Source: Acorus gramineus
Lineage: Eukaryota > Streptophyta > Magnoliopsida > Acorales > Acoraceae
Length of the DNA: 64,000 nucleotides
Direction of reading: 5' to 3'
Assembly (NCBI GenBank): GCA_030737835.1
Contig: CM060850.1
Span: 28,183,385 to 28,247,384, forward strand
The position numbers and the translations under genes are program-made. Positions 13,502 through 24,708 of this stretch are shown here, piece after piece (position 1 is the stretch's first letter; the number at the start of each line of letters is the position of its first letter). The notes under the pieces are model-generated. The model saw only the letters and a list, made by a program, of their open reading frames with translations. It had not been told where the DNA came from and did not search any database.

Positions 13502-16500
13502 ATGGGATGCACGGCGTCGAAGCTGGAAAACGAGGATACCGTGCGGCGGTGCAAAGAGCGGCGCCGCCTCATGAAGGAGGCTGTCCACTCCCGCCACAAC
13601 CTCGCCACCGCGCACTCCGACTACCTCCGCTCCCTCCTCCTCACCGGCTCCGCCCTCTCCCACTTCGCCGCCGGTGAACCCCTCTCCGTCTCCGACCAGA
13701 CCCCGCCCGTCCTCCTCCGCTCATCCGCCGCCGTCGCCGCCGCCCCTCCTCAGCCTACTCCACCGCCGGTGACGTTCTACGCGCCGTCCACCATCGCGGA
13801 ATCGACCCCCCCTTCGTCTCCGCCGCAGATGGCGTACTTCGCGCCGTCCAGCGTCGCGGAATCGACCCCGCCTTCGTCTCCGCCTCGCCGGGTCCGGAAA
13901 CCCTACCCGCATTTGCCGGCGAATTCGAACTACTCGAGCACGCCCTCCCAGGCCTCCTCTGTGTGGAACTGGGAGAACTTCTACCCTCCCTCGCCGCCCG
14001 ACTCCGAGTTCTTCGATCGTAAACAACAACAACAACAGAACAACAAAGGCGACAATGAACACCACCTCCACGAAGAAGAGGAGGAGGAGGAAAGACCGGT
14101 GGATTTGGAGAGGGAGGAGGTTCGCTGCAGCGAGTGGGGCGACCACTACAGCAGCGGCAGCAGCTGCAGCTCCGATTCCAGATCCGGCGTCGGAGAATCC
14201 AAATCAGAGAGGTTCGATTCGATGTCGACGCCGAACCCGGCGGAGAGGTCGCATTTCGGTTCCTCGATTGACGGCGGCAATGCTCAGCAGCCGTCGGATT
14301 TCTCTACCGCTCCGGAGAAATTCGCGGCCAGGGAGAAGGACAGGTCGGAGACGACGGCGTCCTCCTCCTCCTCCGCTGCCGTCGCCGATCTGAAGATGGT
14401 GGTGCGGCACCGGAACCTGGCGGAGATCGTGGCGGCGATCGAGGAGTACTTCGGGAAGGCGGCGGCCGCGGGGGAGGCGGTGTCGGATCTGCTCGAGACG
14501 GGGCGGGCGCAGTTGGATCGGAGTTTCCGCCAATTAAAGAGTGAGTTCGTGTTTCAGATTTATTCAAAATTAGGGTTTTTGTTGCGGTTCAGTTTCGCTG
14601 TTTGTGAATCGAATTGGTTTTATTAATTTGGGGGGAATTGCAGAGACGGTGTATCATTCGAGCAGTGTATTGAGCAGTATCTCGTCGAGCTTCTCATCGA
14701 AGCCGCCGCTGGCGATAAAGTATCGGCTCGAGACGAGTTCGCTCGTCGACTCGGGTGGGGGGAGGAGCCACTGTTCGACGCTTGATCGGCTCCTCGCTTG
14801 GGAGAAGAAGCTCTACGAGGAAGTCAAGGTAACAATAATTCATACCCACTTTTTTTTGGTGTTGTTTTTACTAAGCATCACAACTACAACACCATAAATT
14901 GCTTAATAAAAAGGCGATAATTAAGTTTTTTTTTTTTTCTATGGCGGGCCCTGGCCCCTGTTTTGAAGTAGCCGACAAGTCACGATAGATAAGAGTGTGA
15001 GAATACTTTAAATATCTTCTTTTTTTTTTTTTTTTGGGTTTGTGACAAAGGTGACTTTTTGAAAATATGAATATGAATATTGTGGGTTTTCCATAGTGGT
15101 GTGTGTGTGTGTACGAATGGCGGGGAGATCTGGAACGCAAGATTGGAATCGCCAGACCCAGTGATTGGGTTTTGTTTGACATGACACGGATGGCGACATG
15201 GGCAGCATCTGATATAAGCCTGTGTCCCTTCCTCCACTTATTTTTGGGATTCACAGGTCAGATTGGATGGAGTTTTCCATTGTATGTTTTTTTGTGATGG
15301 TTTGGTTTGTTATACTACACTACCATTGGGGAGCTCTTGGAAGTTTGTCTGCATTAGGGGGTCCTGATTTTTGGTGGTGGGGGGGAGATGACACCAGTGG
15401 AATTCTGTCCTTTCATGGGGTGTTTTGTTCTACCACTTAATTTTTACATTGTTTATAAGAAGAGATGAAAAGATAGTGAGCAATAACAATTTAGAATGTG
15501 TGGATACATTCTTTTGCATAATTCATGTTCCAATTTTAGAAGGGTCATTAAAAAACACAATGCCTGCCATTGCCTTGTTCTAGTGCAGGTATCAGTCTTT
15601 AGTAGCTCTAAGATACCATCTAGTGCTGTATTTTTCAAACTTATGTAGTAAGGTACAGGAAATAAGAATAAGGGAAAGAGGGAGGCCATAATCATTTAGA
15701 ATTGTGCATTGTGCTTTGATGAAGCATATGATTTAGCTTTGTCAGAGAAAAGAAGTCTCTGTCTAGTTGTTGCTCCTGTAACAGCAGGAAAATTGTTGAT
15801 ATCTTGCTTTCAGTAAAAAAATTATATACACGTCCTTTTTCTCGATAATCAAGATATAGAACAAGAGAAACTGCATCAATCACTTGCTTTGACCAATTAA
15901 AAGGGAGAGGCGCTAGTAGCAAAATCAGAGTTGCTGAACTACCAATCTTGTTCGGACCAAAGTTTGCAAATGATGCAATTTGTTCAGCTTGACATCCTTG
16001 CACTCAAATTTGCTAATTGGGAATGCAGCAAAACAATATATTGGCCAATATCATATCAGTTTCAAACATACTTGCAATAAAAGGAAACTACATGTTAGTC
16101 TGACTACAAAGGTTGTGAAGGATCTGTCAGGTTTGTAGGATGGCAATCACCCATTTATATAGCTTTCTAAAGGGTAAGCAGGGAACGCATGAACAAATTC
16201 CACAAACAACATCTATGGTTGCTTGAGAGCCTCACTTGATGTTTGTGTCTGTTACAAAGTTGCAAATTTTGTTGAAATGGACTATGGCTTCTTTACACCT
16301 GCGCATTTAAATCTTTGTGAAACTCTGATGGATTTCTGTCATTGTCTTCTTTTTTTTTGTGTGCGGGTTTACAAGCACAGGCCAGAGAGGGGGTGAAGAT
16401 CGAGCATGAAAAGAAGCTGTCATCGTTACAGAGCCAGGAATACAGAGGAAGAGATGATGCCAAGCTAGACAAGACCAAAGCCTCGATACAGAAGCTGCAG

Positions 16501-17612
16501 TCCCTGATCATTGTCACATCTCAGGCAGTCACAACCACTTCCTCTGCCATCATCAAAGTTAGAGATAGTGAACTCGCCCCACAGCTTGTGGAGCTCTGCT
16601 ATGGGTGAGAGTTTTTCTTTCCTTCCCTCTCCAGTTGTGCATCTAAAACTACAAAGGCAATCAATTAAACCAGAAACCAATAATTTGATCATATTTAGTC
16701 ACACACATTTGGTGCATGTGCATCTATAGCTATGCATGTATGAAGCCTGAATCTGATATAAAGTGGAAGAATGACAAGCATATGCAGATACTAAATTATA
16801 TTAGCACATGCAGCCTTATGCAGATGTGGAGATCAATGAACCAGTTTCACGAGGTACAGAACCATATCGTTCAACAGGTGCGAGGTCTCGTGAACCTATC
16901 CCCTGTCTGCGAATGCACGAACAAACTCCATCGTCAGGCGACCCGCCACCTTGAAGCCGCGGTTTCCACCTGGCACTCGAGCTTCTCCCGCCTCATAAAA
17001 CACCAGCGCGACTACATCCGCTCCCTCTACGGCTGGCTGAAGCTCACACTCTTCAACGTATGCGACGTCCCCGACAAAGCTCAGCCCATCTCCTCCAATC
17101 CTCCATCCGAATTCTTGTCATTCTGTGACGAGTTGAAGCAGGCGCTCGACCGCCTCCCGGACACTGTTGCCTCCGAAGCCTTGAAGAGCTTCGTCAATGT
17201 GATCAACGCCATCAATCTAAAGCAAGGGGAGGAGCTCAAGATCAAGAAGCGGGCAGAGAGTGTGACGAAGGAGCTCGAGAAGAAATCGACGGCGTTGAGG
17301 AGCATCGAGAAGAAGTTCTACCACTCGTATTCGCTGGTGGGGATGAATGGTCTTCCCCCAGATGATGGTGGGGCGGGTCAGGTGCTCGATGCGCGTGACC
17401 CGCTCGCAGAGAAGAAGTTGGAGATTGCGGCATGCAGGAGAAGAGTCGAGGAGGAGATGTCGAGGCATTCGAAGGCGGTGGAGGTGACGCGGGCAATGAC
17501 GCTCAACAACATCCAGACGGGGTTGCCCGGGGTGTTCCAGGCGATGACAGGGTTCTCGGGGTTGTTCGCGGAGGCTCTTGAGGGCGTGTGCAGGCAGGGC
17601 GGGGCGATTTAA
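13502..17612 (+). CDS. DUF630/DUF632 domain protein, 4 exons, 748 aa
   Basis: Plant-specific family (once called bZIP-like) whose members include regulators of leaf shape and root growth; no enzymatic activity is known. Exons: 13502-14540, 14644-14828, 16381-16604, 16814-17612 (stop TAA); total 2,247 nt. The N-terminus [20 protein letters not shown] is the DUF630 signature, and Gly2-Cys3 suggests N-myristoylation and palmitoylation, hence membrane attachment. A Pro/Ser-rich acidic linker follows, with an exact-period 20-residue tandem duplication ([10 protein letters not shown] in both units, 60-bp period at 13781-13900). DUF632 begins near residue 299 ([18 protein letters not shown]) and runs through [30 protein letters not shown] and [20 protein letters not shown]. 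Charged coiled-coil segments and [18 protein letters not shown] follow near the C-terminus. Exon joins were set by reading phase and the conserved DUF632 sequence. The large minus-strand open frames over exon 1 are shadows. Confidence 0.93.
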
Positions 17613-20460
17613 GTAAATGATGTTCTGGGATTGTGTAGGGGGAACTTAAAAGGGGGGAATAGTATTATTTCATTTGTATTTTGTTTGTCTGAAGTTAAAT
17701 TTTTGTCGAAGAGTGGGGTGAAATTTTTTGCCCCCACTTTCTGTGTAAATGTAAAAGTTTTGTATCTATGGCCTTCCACTTATGAAGGGGAAAGAAGAGG
17801 TCTCTGTACAGGGAATTGGGGGGGAATTTTGCAATGGAGGAATGCTTTTGTAATGGAATAAGCAGCTTGTTTTTTCCACTCATGAAGTGCATCCATTTAA
17901 GTGAATTCCATGTTGAGATCAATCATGATCTATGTTATGCAAGTACAACAAAATTCATCCCTACTAAAACGTTATCACGTAGAGGCAGTTGCATGAATTT
18001 TATCAAAGATTATCTTCTATGATGATCAGAGTCTTCATCAACAGCAGATGAGTCTTAGAAGAAAAATGAGTGAAAAATGTTTATGCAACTCTAAAGAGAA
18101 ATCCAGTCCAATCTACCTTGAAATATTTGTCTGTTGTTGGAGAACATGGTGGACCCCGCATTGAGTCCAATCTAACGCAGATTGGACGGCTAGTGATGCA
18201 GATTTTTAATGATGGGTTGATAACCTTGGTGACTCATGACCATTGATTACAGCTTGTGAAAGCAAAATGAAAAAAAAAACAACAAAATGAAAAACTGTAC
18301 TGCATGAGTTTTTGAAACTCTCAATCTCCAAATTAGAGAGGTGAGTGGCCCCTCAAAATCTGGCTTTTGCATCATGTTTACTTCCCATCTCTGCCATTCT
18401 AACATACAATGCATCTAACCCATTTATTTCTACTATGTGAAAAGCCTGAAAGGAGCAGCATCTGATGACTTATAGACTATATATCTTATAGTTAGGTAGC
18501 TTGTGCCTTATGTTTGAAACCAATGCATGATGTTGCTGTCCCGCCCGGCTTTGGCATGTTGGACAGGGACATCGCCCGCCCAGAGACTGACGCGGCTTCG
18601 ATTCCTTCGGCCACAGAAAAAAATGGTGAAAAAGCTCTATGGGCTCGTTATATGGGGGCCTCCTCTATGTACCATAAAGAGGAGTTGTTTTCCTTGAGAT
18701 TGGATTCATGCCTCATTAGTCTCCATAAGATATTGATATGTAATATCTCACATGTTGTTAGACATATGAGATTGGATCAATCAATCTTTAATCGGATAAA
18801 TAACTCACCTGTTACATATGTGAGATACTCTTTGAAGGAAAACAATTGTGTATTATAATGAATGATCAATGCATTCAAATTGAACATTCATAGATATAAT
18901 TGAATTATTCATGAATTAATTTGAATGATAATTCTAAGCCACAATATAACGTGTCATTGAAATGAATTGCTTTAGTAAATTGAATTGAACCACTTTTGTG
19001 TTGAACTGAGAGGTAGGAGACCTTGCATTAATGTAAACTTTAAACTAAACAACCCCGGAGCCAAATTGAATCATTTTTCCTTAAATGATGTCTCACGTGC
19101 TAACAACCCAATTAAAGGATGGTAACAAAGTTCGTGTACAGCAAATATTCGGCCAGTGTCATGTTCGGTACGGTACGTGTATATTCATAAATCATACGAG
19201 ATAAATACGAAAAAGTAAGGGGATAATTAGACTATTTTCTAGATAATTTAAGCATTATTATGTATTAATGAATTTAATATGCATTATGTTCGGTACGGTA
19301 CGTTTTATACGTTTAATGTCTAATCGGATTACTTTAACGAATATTCAAAAAAATACGGAGTACTTTGTTACTATGATTAAAGGATGGATCATTTCAATCA
19401 TTTTCAATCATGTCGGTTTTTCATTAGAGACTGATTAATCACGAGAAATATCTTCAACTGTCAAATTTGTTGTTAACAAACATGACATCAAGAATCTTCT
19501 TAAAACGTCATGAACACAAAATTAGTCACAAAGCATCAATACCAATTTCTCCCCTTGTTGAGCAAGCACTCAGCTGGCATCTATGCTCACACTTTCTCAA
19601 AAAAAAAAAGAGAGAGAGCGACGTTTTGCCAAACAAGTCCACGCAGAACTGATGGTGAGGATTCTCATTCATCCAAAACTTTGCAGTTTTGAAAGACAGA
19701 GGATGAGTGAGTCCCTTTTTAAAAGTTGCATTGAAACTGACCCACTTTTTAAAATCCCAAAGTGCTTTATCATGAAATGAAGCTCATGGAATCAAATATG
19801 TTCTTGTCTAAATATGAAACAATTGCTGGGTCCCCTGCTTAATTAATTGTGTCTCATCTTTCACATTGTTATTACAAACACCCTGTATATAACAGCATCT
19901 GAAAGCCTCACGTGTTTGTGTTGAGGGGCATTGAATTGGAGGGTGAGGCAGAGAAAAATGGTTTTCTTGTTTGCAGAGAATGAACCTTTTTGTTTGGTGT
20001 GATTACAAATGAGTGAGTGAATGTGGTGGGTGTGAATGCTGTCAGTCAATAAAATAATTAACTAGGTATCATGCATGTGTGATATACGCAGTTAGGGTAA
20101 AATATTGGATCAAAGTAAATGTGAAAGTAGAAAATGTAAAATGTGACCACCTGTATAAGAGTTTTCATTGAAACGATCCTATGGATTTTTTAGGGGAGAC
20201 AAAATTTGTAGCCCCTCACATAGTCCATTTTGAAAGGAAGCAGTCCTTACAGTGAGAATATTTGGGAGGCAGCCTTGGGACATATTCATGACTGGAAAAA
20301 ATGTTACGAGAGTGCCATGTCGGTTGAGAGAATGTGGTTAGGGGGTGAAGTGTACAGGGGAGTCGAGCCGGCTTATCCTGTAGATTTCTCTTCTACGACG
20401 GGACAACTCACATATATCTTTGTTTTACTCTTTTTTTTTAGCATCTTTATAATGCAGATA
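17613..20460. other. Intergenic region after the DUF630/632 gene
   Basis: The first 300 bases or so are 3' UTR-like. No supported gene follows. An open frame at 18514-18858 begins in a short GC-rich patch but has no recognisable domain. The phrase GTTCGGTACGGTACGT occurs at about 19164 and again at about 19289, suggesting a fragmentary transposon with GTACGG-type subterminal repeats. Small frames at 19467-19780 and 20230-20463 have no support. Confidence 0.4.
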
Positions 20461-20820
20461 TAGTTCCCGATTAATACCCGTCTAAGTCTAGATGGTTCCA
20501 GTCCGCAACGCTTAGCGTCTAGTCATTTTTTTAATTAATTCTTAGATTGACTAATAAGTTATTAAGTCACTTTATATATTATATATCTATTAATTGATTT
20601 TTTATGCTATCCTTAGTATGCTTATATTATTAATTTTATTTTTTTGTTATTTTGTTATTATTTTGTAGTATAAAATCATTACATATATATCATGTATATG
20701 TATATGTATTATATTTATTATTATAAAAAGTGATTGATTAATCCTCGATTAATCTCTAGCTAGCCGATTAATCCATAGTCCCTCCTCAACCGTCCGACTA
20801 GCGCCTAACGCTTTTTACAA
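20461..20820. mobile_element. Possible non-autonomous DNA transposon
   Basis: AACGCTTAGCGTCTAGTC (20507-20524) and GACTAGCGCCTAACGCTT (20796-20813) are imperfect inverted copies. CGATTAAT motifs cluster beside both. The 270 bases between are AT-rich and non-coding. The layout resembles a short fold-back element, but I could not place exact ends or a target duplication. Confidence 0.3.
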
Positions 20821-22011
20821 TATTGAATATAAGGGCATGTGTCTATCATTTATCTCAATATATTTATATATATAATATTTTTGATGATGCACGGGATCAT
20901 CGTCTTATATAAAATTGTGTGTTTGTATTTCTTCTTACATGTTTCAATTATCAGTACTATATTTTTTAACAATTGTGCAATATTTGAAATATTAATATAC
21001 AATTTTTTCTTGGAAACTATTTTGATACATATGAAAATTTCACTGTAACCACCCCCCTCCACTCAATTACATTTAAATTAACATGCCTTGAAATTTAATC
21101 AGGACGATTGCTTTTCTTTTCTTTTTTTTCATAATTTCTATCACTAATATAAATATATTTTAAAATATGTATAACTAATTGTCTACTGAAATACATATTA
21201 TATGTAAATAAATATTGAATGCATAAACGTTTGTGTATTCTTGACCCAATATTACATGTATATGCCAGAAGACTCAGAACTATATGAATGATTTAGTCTC
21301 TTAAGAAAAAAAAATGCTAGGAACAATCCGGTGTGCAGTACAGTACTCACATGTTTAGATTTTTCTAGTGTACATCTTAAGGTTATGAAGCATATATTTT
21401 ATGTACAGTATCTTTTTTAGTCTCAATTTTAATCTAAACATGTTTTGAAATTTTTAAAAATAATATATCTCATCTATATTCCAATGAATTGCATTAATTA
21501 TAAAAAATATGAAATTTTTTTATCAAAACATATAATTTGTTAATATAAATATATGTTCTGATAATTTTTTATCTAAGAATAAAATGGGAGAATGTACGGG
21601 CCATGGGGCCATACATGTACCACGTCGTATGTTGACACTCCCGGATAAACCCACCGCAGTAATTCAAGACCGAGTACGACTTGGTGGGCCTCTGTTTCCC
21701 AGACTTATTGTACATGGAAGATTTGGGCCCATTTTGTTTACAAGACCGGGGCTTGCACCATCGTTTTTCAATGTTTAAGTAATTATAATTGGTATGCTCG
21801 CTAACTGCATAGTAGCCAAGATGCAAATAAAAAAAAACACACACACACAACCAATGGGTTTTATCATTTTATGTAAAAAATTGTAAATCTAACTGTAATA
21901 CATGTATAGATAGATGCTGAAACTGAGCAACTTACTGTTCAAACTAATCACAAAAAACAAAATAAAAATAAAATAAACACGGTGCCTATGCGATTCCAGC
22001 ACCGTCATTCT
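20821..22011. other. Intergenic region, AT-rich
   Basis: Mostly AT-rich, with no supported gene. A GC-richer patch at about 21585-21780 is open on both strands but resembles nothing I know. An AC repeat occurs at 21837-21850. Confidence 0.4.
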
Positions 22012-22190
22012 CTACAGGCCAGTTGTTCCCCCCCGTTGCGCTCGCCCATCTCTATTTCCACGGGGGAAATCCGAGCCCGTGGACACCGGCAGATGAAGTC
22101 AGCAAGCAGTGCAATGGCTGCTAACAAAACCACAGCGAGAACGAGAGAAATGATTTTCCCTTTCCTATAGGCTGCTAACAACTTAGTTGG
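22012..22190 (-). pseudogene. Unnamed one-pass membrane peptide, copy B (incomplete reading frame)
   Basis: Read on the minus strand from 22190 to the TAG stop at 22014-22012, this stretch is open. It encodes a hydrophobic helix (ISLVLAVVLLAAIALLADF) followed by ICRCPRARISPVEIEMGE and a Gly-rich tail. The segment around the end of the helix matches the open frame at 23818-24114: LLADFICRCPRARISPVEIE against LLVYIFCKYPLAQPSPVDLE, with C, P, A, SPV, E and GE kept. There is no in-frame ATG upstream of the helix. Either an upstream exon supplies the start (CTATAG|GAAAGG would serve as an acceptor) or the copy is dead. I do not recognise the family and assign no function. Confidence 0.4.
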
Positions 22191-22390
22191 TTACCTTTCT
22201 TTTCTTAAAAAAAAAATAGTCACATTGACCATATTCCTTCTTAGGATACTCACATTTATAATTAGATACAAGAATCAAATGCATTATAACTTCATCTGAA
22301 ACCAGCCTATACAGATAACATAGACCCGCACATGAAATAAATAGACTGTTTTGTTTATAATTATATACTTATTTGGGAATACGCTTTGCA

Positions 22391-22497
22391 GGTTCATGGG
22401 GCCCGCCGCCTTGGGCCTCCGCCCGCACGCGTGGCGCACCACATTGAGCGCAATCAACTCGTTGGCAACTCCCATAGTCACAAATGCAGGATTCCAG
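22391..22497. other. GC-rich exon-like island of unknown identity
   Basis: On the plus strand this 107-bp GC-rich block is bordered by TTTGCAG on the left and CAG|GTAGAA on the right, like an internal exon. It is open there as VHGARRLGPPPARVAHHIER and onward. On the minus strand it is also open and reads VANELIALNVVRHACGRR. The surroundings are very AT-rich. I cannot tell which strand, if either, is used. On the minus strand it would lie upstream of the membrane peptide at 22012-22190. Confidence 0.3.
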
Positions 22498-23817
22498 GTA
22501 GAAGTTCAGTTCGGTTCGAAGAATTTAAAAACAGTCCATGTTGTATCTACAAAACATGATATACAAGTATATCCTGCACAACCAAAGCAAAACATCTATT
22601 AAACATAAGTACACAACAAGTTAGAAAGGTTCATAAACAAAAGTGACCAAACTTAAATTGACTAGTACACATTAAAACAAAAAAAATAAAAAAATAATTA
22701 AAGTTGGAAGATGATCATATAGACACTGAAATACATCAAAAAAGATTCCTCATAATCAAATATAAAAAATATGATTAGCAAAACAAATACACACACAATT
22801 GAACAAATATTAACAAGTATTTTGACAATTGGGAATGAATTGTTTTGACTCTTTCAAAACACGTTGTACCTAACTGGTCAAAAGTCAAAACACACCAAAG
22901 AATAAGAAGCAGCACCTCCTTCCAATCTTTATGGGTCAAATTAGAGTAGCACTTCATTCAATAAACGAAACTTCTAATAAACAAAATAACAATTGTACTC
23001 AAGAATCAAAATTATCAAGTTTGTTCTCCGTTTTGTTAAAAAAAAAGCAAAGAAAAGGACAGTGAAGTCTATTTCCACTACCATTCAATAAACATATTTT
23101 GTCAAGAAGAAACAGGACACCATTAACAAATTGAAAACAAGAAATCCAAATCAATGATTTCAAAAGAAGAAAAGATTAAAGAGAAAAGTAATTACCTTCG
23201 TCACCTTTGATGAGAGGGAGAGCCGGAGTGTCTGTCGGGGAGGAAGAGACAGAGGGAGAGTCGAACTGTCGGTCCACTTGAGAGGGAGGGAGAGATTGTG
23301 AGAGCCTGAGAGAGTGAGAAAGAGAGTCAGCCAGGAATCGTCGGAGATGGAGGGTCTTCAATCATCACCTTCTTCAAAGTTCAAACACTCAATCGAACAG
23401 CCAGAGATAGAGGGACCCTTTTTAGTTTTTTAGGGGCTAGGGCAAGAGACCCAGTCGGGGGTTTTTTTTTAATATACTTTGCATTTTTTAAAATATTTCA
23501 AATTATCCGAACAATCATGATTTGTCCTGAATAATCGGCGAATGCACCGAATTGCCCGTAGCTTTGGCAATTTCTTCAGCAGAGACTCCATTCGCCGAAT
23601 GTTGCCGAATAGTCGCGTATGATTTGGCATTTTTATGACTATGGCAACTCCTCCGACAGGATTGAGTATGTTGCCGCTGTCCTCCTCCAATTTCCTTCCT
23701 TTCTTATCAGCGCCGCCTCCGTCCTGAAAGCTTATCTTTCACAATACGAGCAGCCCAAATTTTTTTGATCAGGACACCTTGTCGCCATACCCGATTTTAG
23801 TTGGCGCATGAAGGACA
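22498..23817. other. Intergenic region, possible transposon remnants
   Basis: A-rich on the plus strand to about 23190. Then comes a purine-rich block (23200-23420) which on the minus strand is Ser/Leu-rich and ends in a donor-like AAG|GTAATT at about 23195. Next is a stretch with repeated CGAAT/GCCGAAT motifs (about 23500-23640) that looks like the subterminal region of a DNA transposon. No complete gene or element could be delimited. Confidence 0.35.
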
Positions 23818-24114
23818 ATGACGATCGTTATTAGTGTCCTCACGGTGTTTTTATGCATAGTCACTGTACTACTAGTTTACATCTTCTGTAAGTATCCGCT
23901 GGCTCAGCCTTCCCCAGTGGACCTAGAGATTGGAGAGGGCCGCAGTGGAGACGGTAGCAATGGCGACGGTGACGACAACAACGACAGCGGTGTCGGTGTG
24001 GATTTTGGGGGTGATGAGGAGGTGGATGTTAGAGATGACGAGGGAGTGGACGAGGATGACGAGACCTCGATGAGGCCGACACGGACAGGCCAAGAGCTAC
24101 ACGAATCACAGTAA
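23818..24114 (+). CDS. Unnamed small membrane protein, copy A (98 aa)
   Basis: Intact open frame from ATG to TAA. It starts with a hydrophobic helix (TIVISVLTVFLCIVTVLLVY, residues 2-21), then a short basic/cysteine stretch (FCKYPLAQPSPVDLEIGE). The tail is very acidic, rich in Asp, Gly, Asn and Glu, and ends near ELHESQ. The probable topology is one membrane span with a soluble acidic C-terminus. The helix-to-SPV(D/E) segment is shared with the minus-strand copy at 22012-22190, which supports a real protein family. I do not recognise it, and whether it is expressed is unknown. The low-complexity tail could inflate the frame length by chance, but the conserved core could not. Confidence 0.45.
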   Translation: MTIVISVLTVFLCIVTVLLVYIFCKYPLAQPSPVDLEIGEGRSGDGSNGDGDDNNDSGVGVDFGGDEEVDVRDDEGVDEDDETSMRPTRTGQELHESQ

Positions 24115-24254
24115 TGAGTAACCCTACCAAAATCTAATGAAATACAAAGAAGGATGCGACAGAGCATGTCCTTGATTGCCGCAGTTGATAAGGGAGTTAG
24201 CGGTGTCGGGGAGAAAGAGGGAGTCCATGGTGATGATGTCGGGGAGGAAGAGGT

Positions 24255-24600
24255 GTGTTTAATATATAAGTTTGAGGGGGTGAGAGGGAAGGGCGAAGTG
24301 GAGGCGGAGGGGGGGCTTGGGGAGGTGGTGGTGGTAGTGGTGGAATGGGTGGATGATGAGCTTGGAAGTGGTGGTGAATGAGGAAATAGGTGGAAGAGGT
24401 GTACTGTTTATATAGAAGTCTGGGGGAGTGGGGGGGGGGGGTGTAGAGGGGGTGAGAGGGAAGTGCAGAGTGGAGGCGGAGGGATGGGAGAGAAGGGGAG
24501 GGGGGTTTTGAGTTTGGGGAGGTGGTGGTGGTGCATGGGGTGGAGGAGGTGAGAAGTGATGATGGAGGAAGAGATGGGGGGTTTATATAGACGTTTTGGG
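24255..24600. repeat. G-rich tandem units of about 160 bp with TATATA spacers
   Basis: Two full units and part of a third are strongly purine/G-rich. Each contains GAGGGGGTGAGAGGGAAG or close variants, GTGGAGGCGGAGGG and GGGGAGGTGGTGGTGGT. The units are separated by TTTATATAGA or TTAATATATAAG. On the minus strand they read as Pro/His-rich peptides (PPISS, HHHHLPK), slightly like cell-wall proline-rich proteins, but without a sustained regular motif. G runs of up to about 11 could form G-quadruplexes. Confidence 0.5.
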
Positions 24601-24708
24601 GGTGGTGAGTTTGAGATTAAAAATATTTTTTTAATGTTAAAAACATTTAAGACAGTGGGATTACGAGACACATTGCTTCTAAAATAAAAAAAAACTTTGT
24701 TTGTTTTA

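Noticed and set aside
13721-14146. 141-residue minus-strand Arg-rich open frame
   Set aside because: Antisense to exon 1 of the DUF630/632 gene; the Arg repeats come from reading Pro/Ser codons backwards.
14055-14567. Other long frames over DUF630/632 exon 1 on both strands
   Set aside because: GC-rich exon with few stop codons in any frame; only the frame from 13502 joins the conserved downstream exons in phase.
18514-18858. 114-residue plus-strand open frame
   Set aside because: Starts in a short GC-rich patch but drifts into AT-rich sequence. No domain, no homologue that I recognise and no splice partner.
24408-24671. Minus-strand Pro/His-rich frame as an extensin-like gene
   Set aside because: The G-rich tandem repeat forces a proline-rich translation. 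There is no signal peptide and no regular SPPPP or YK motif, so it is kept only as a repeat note.
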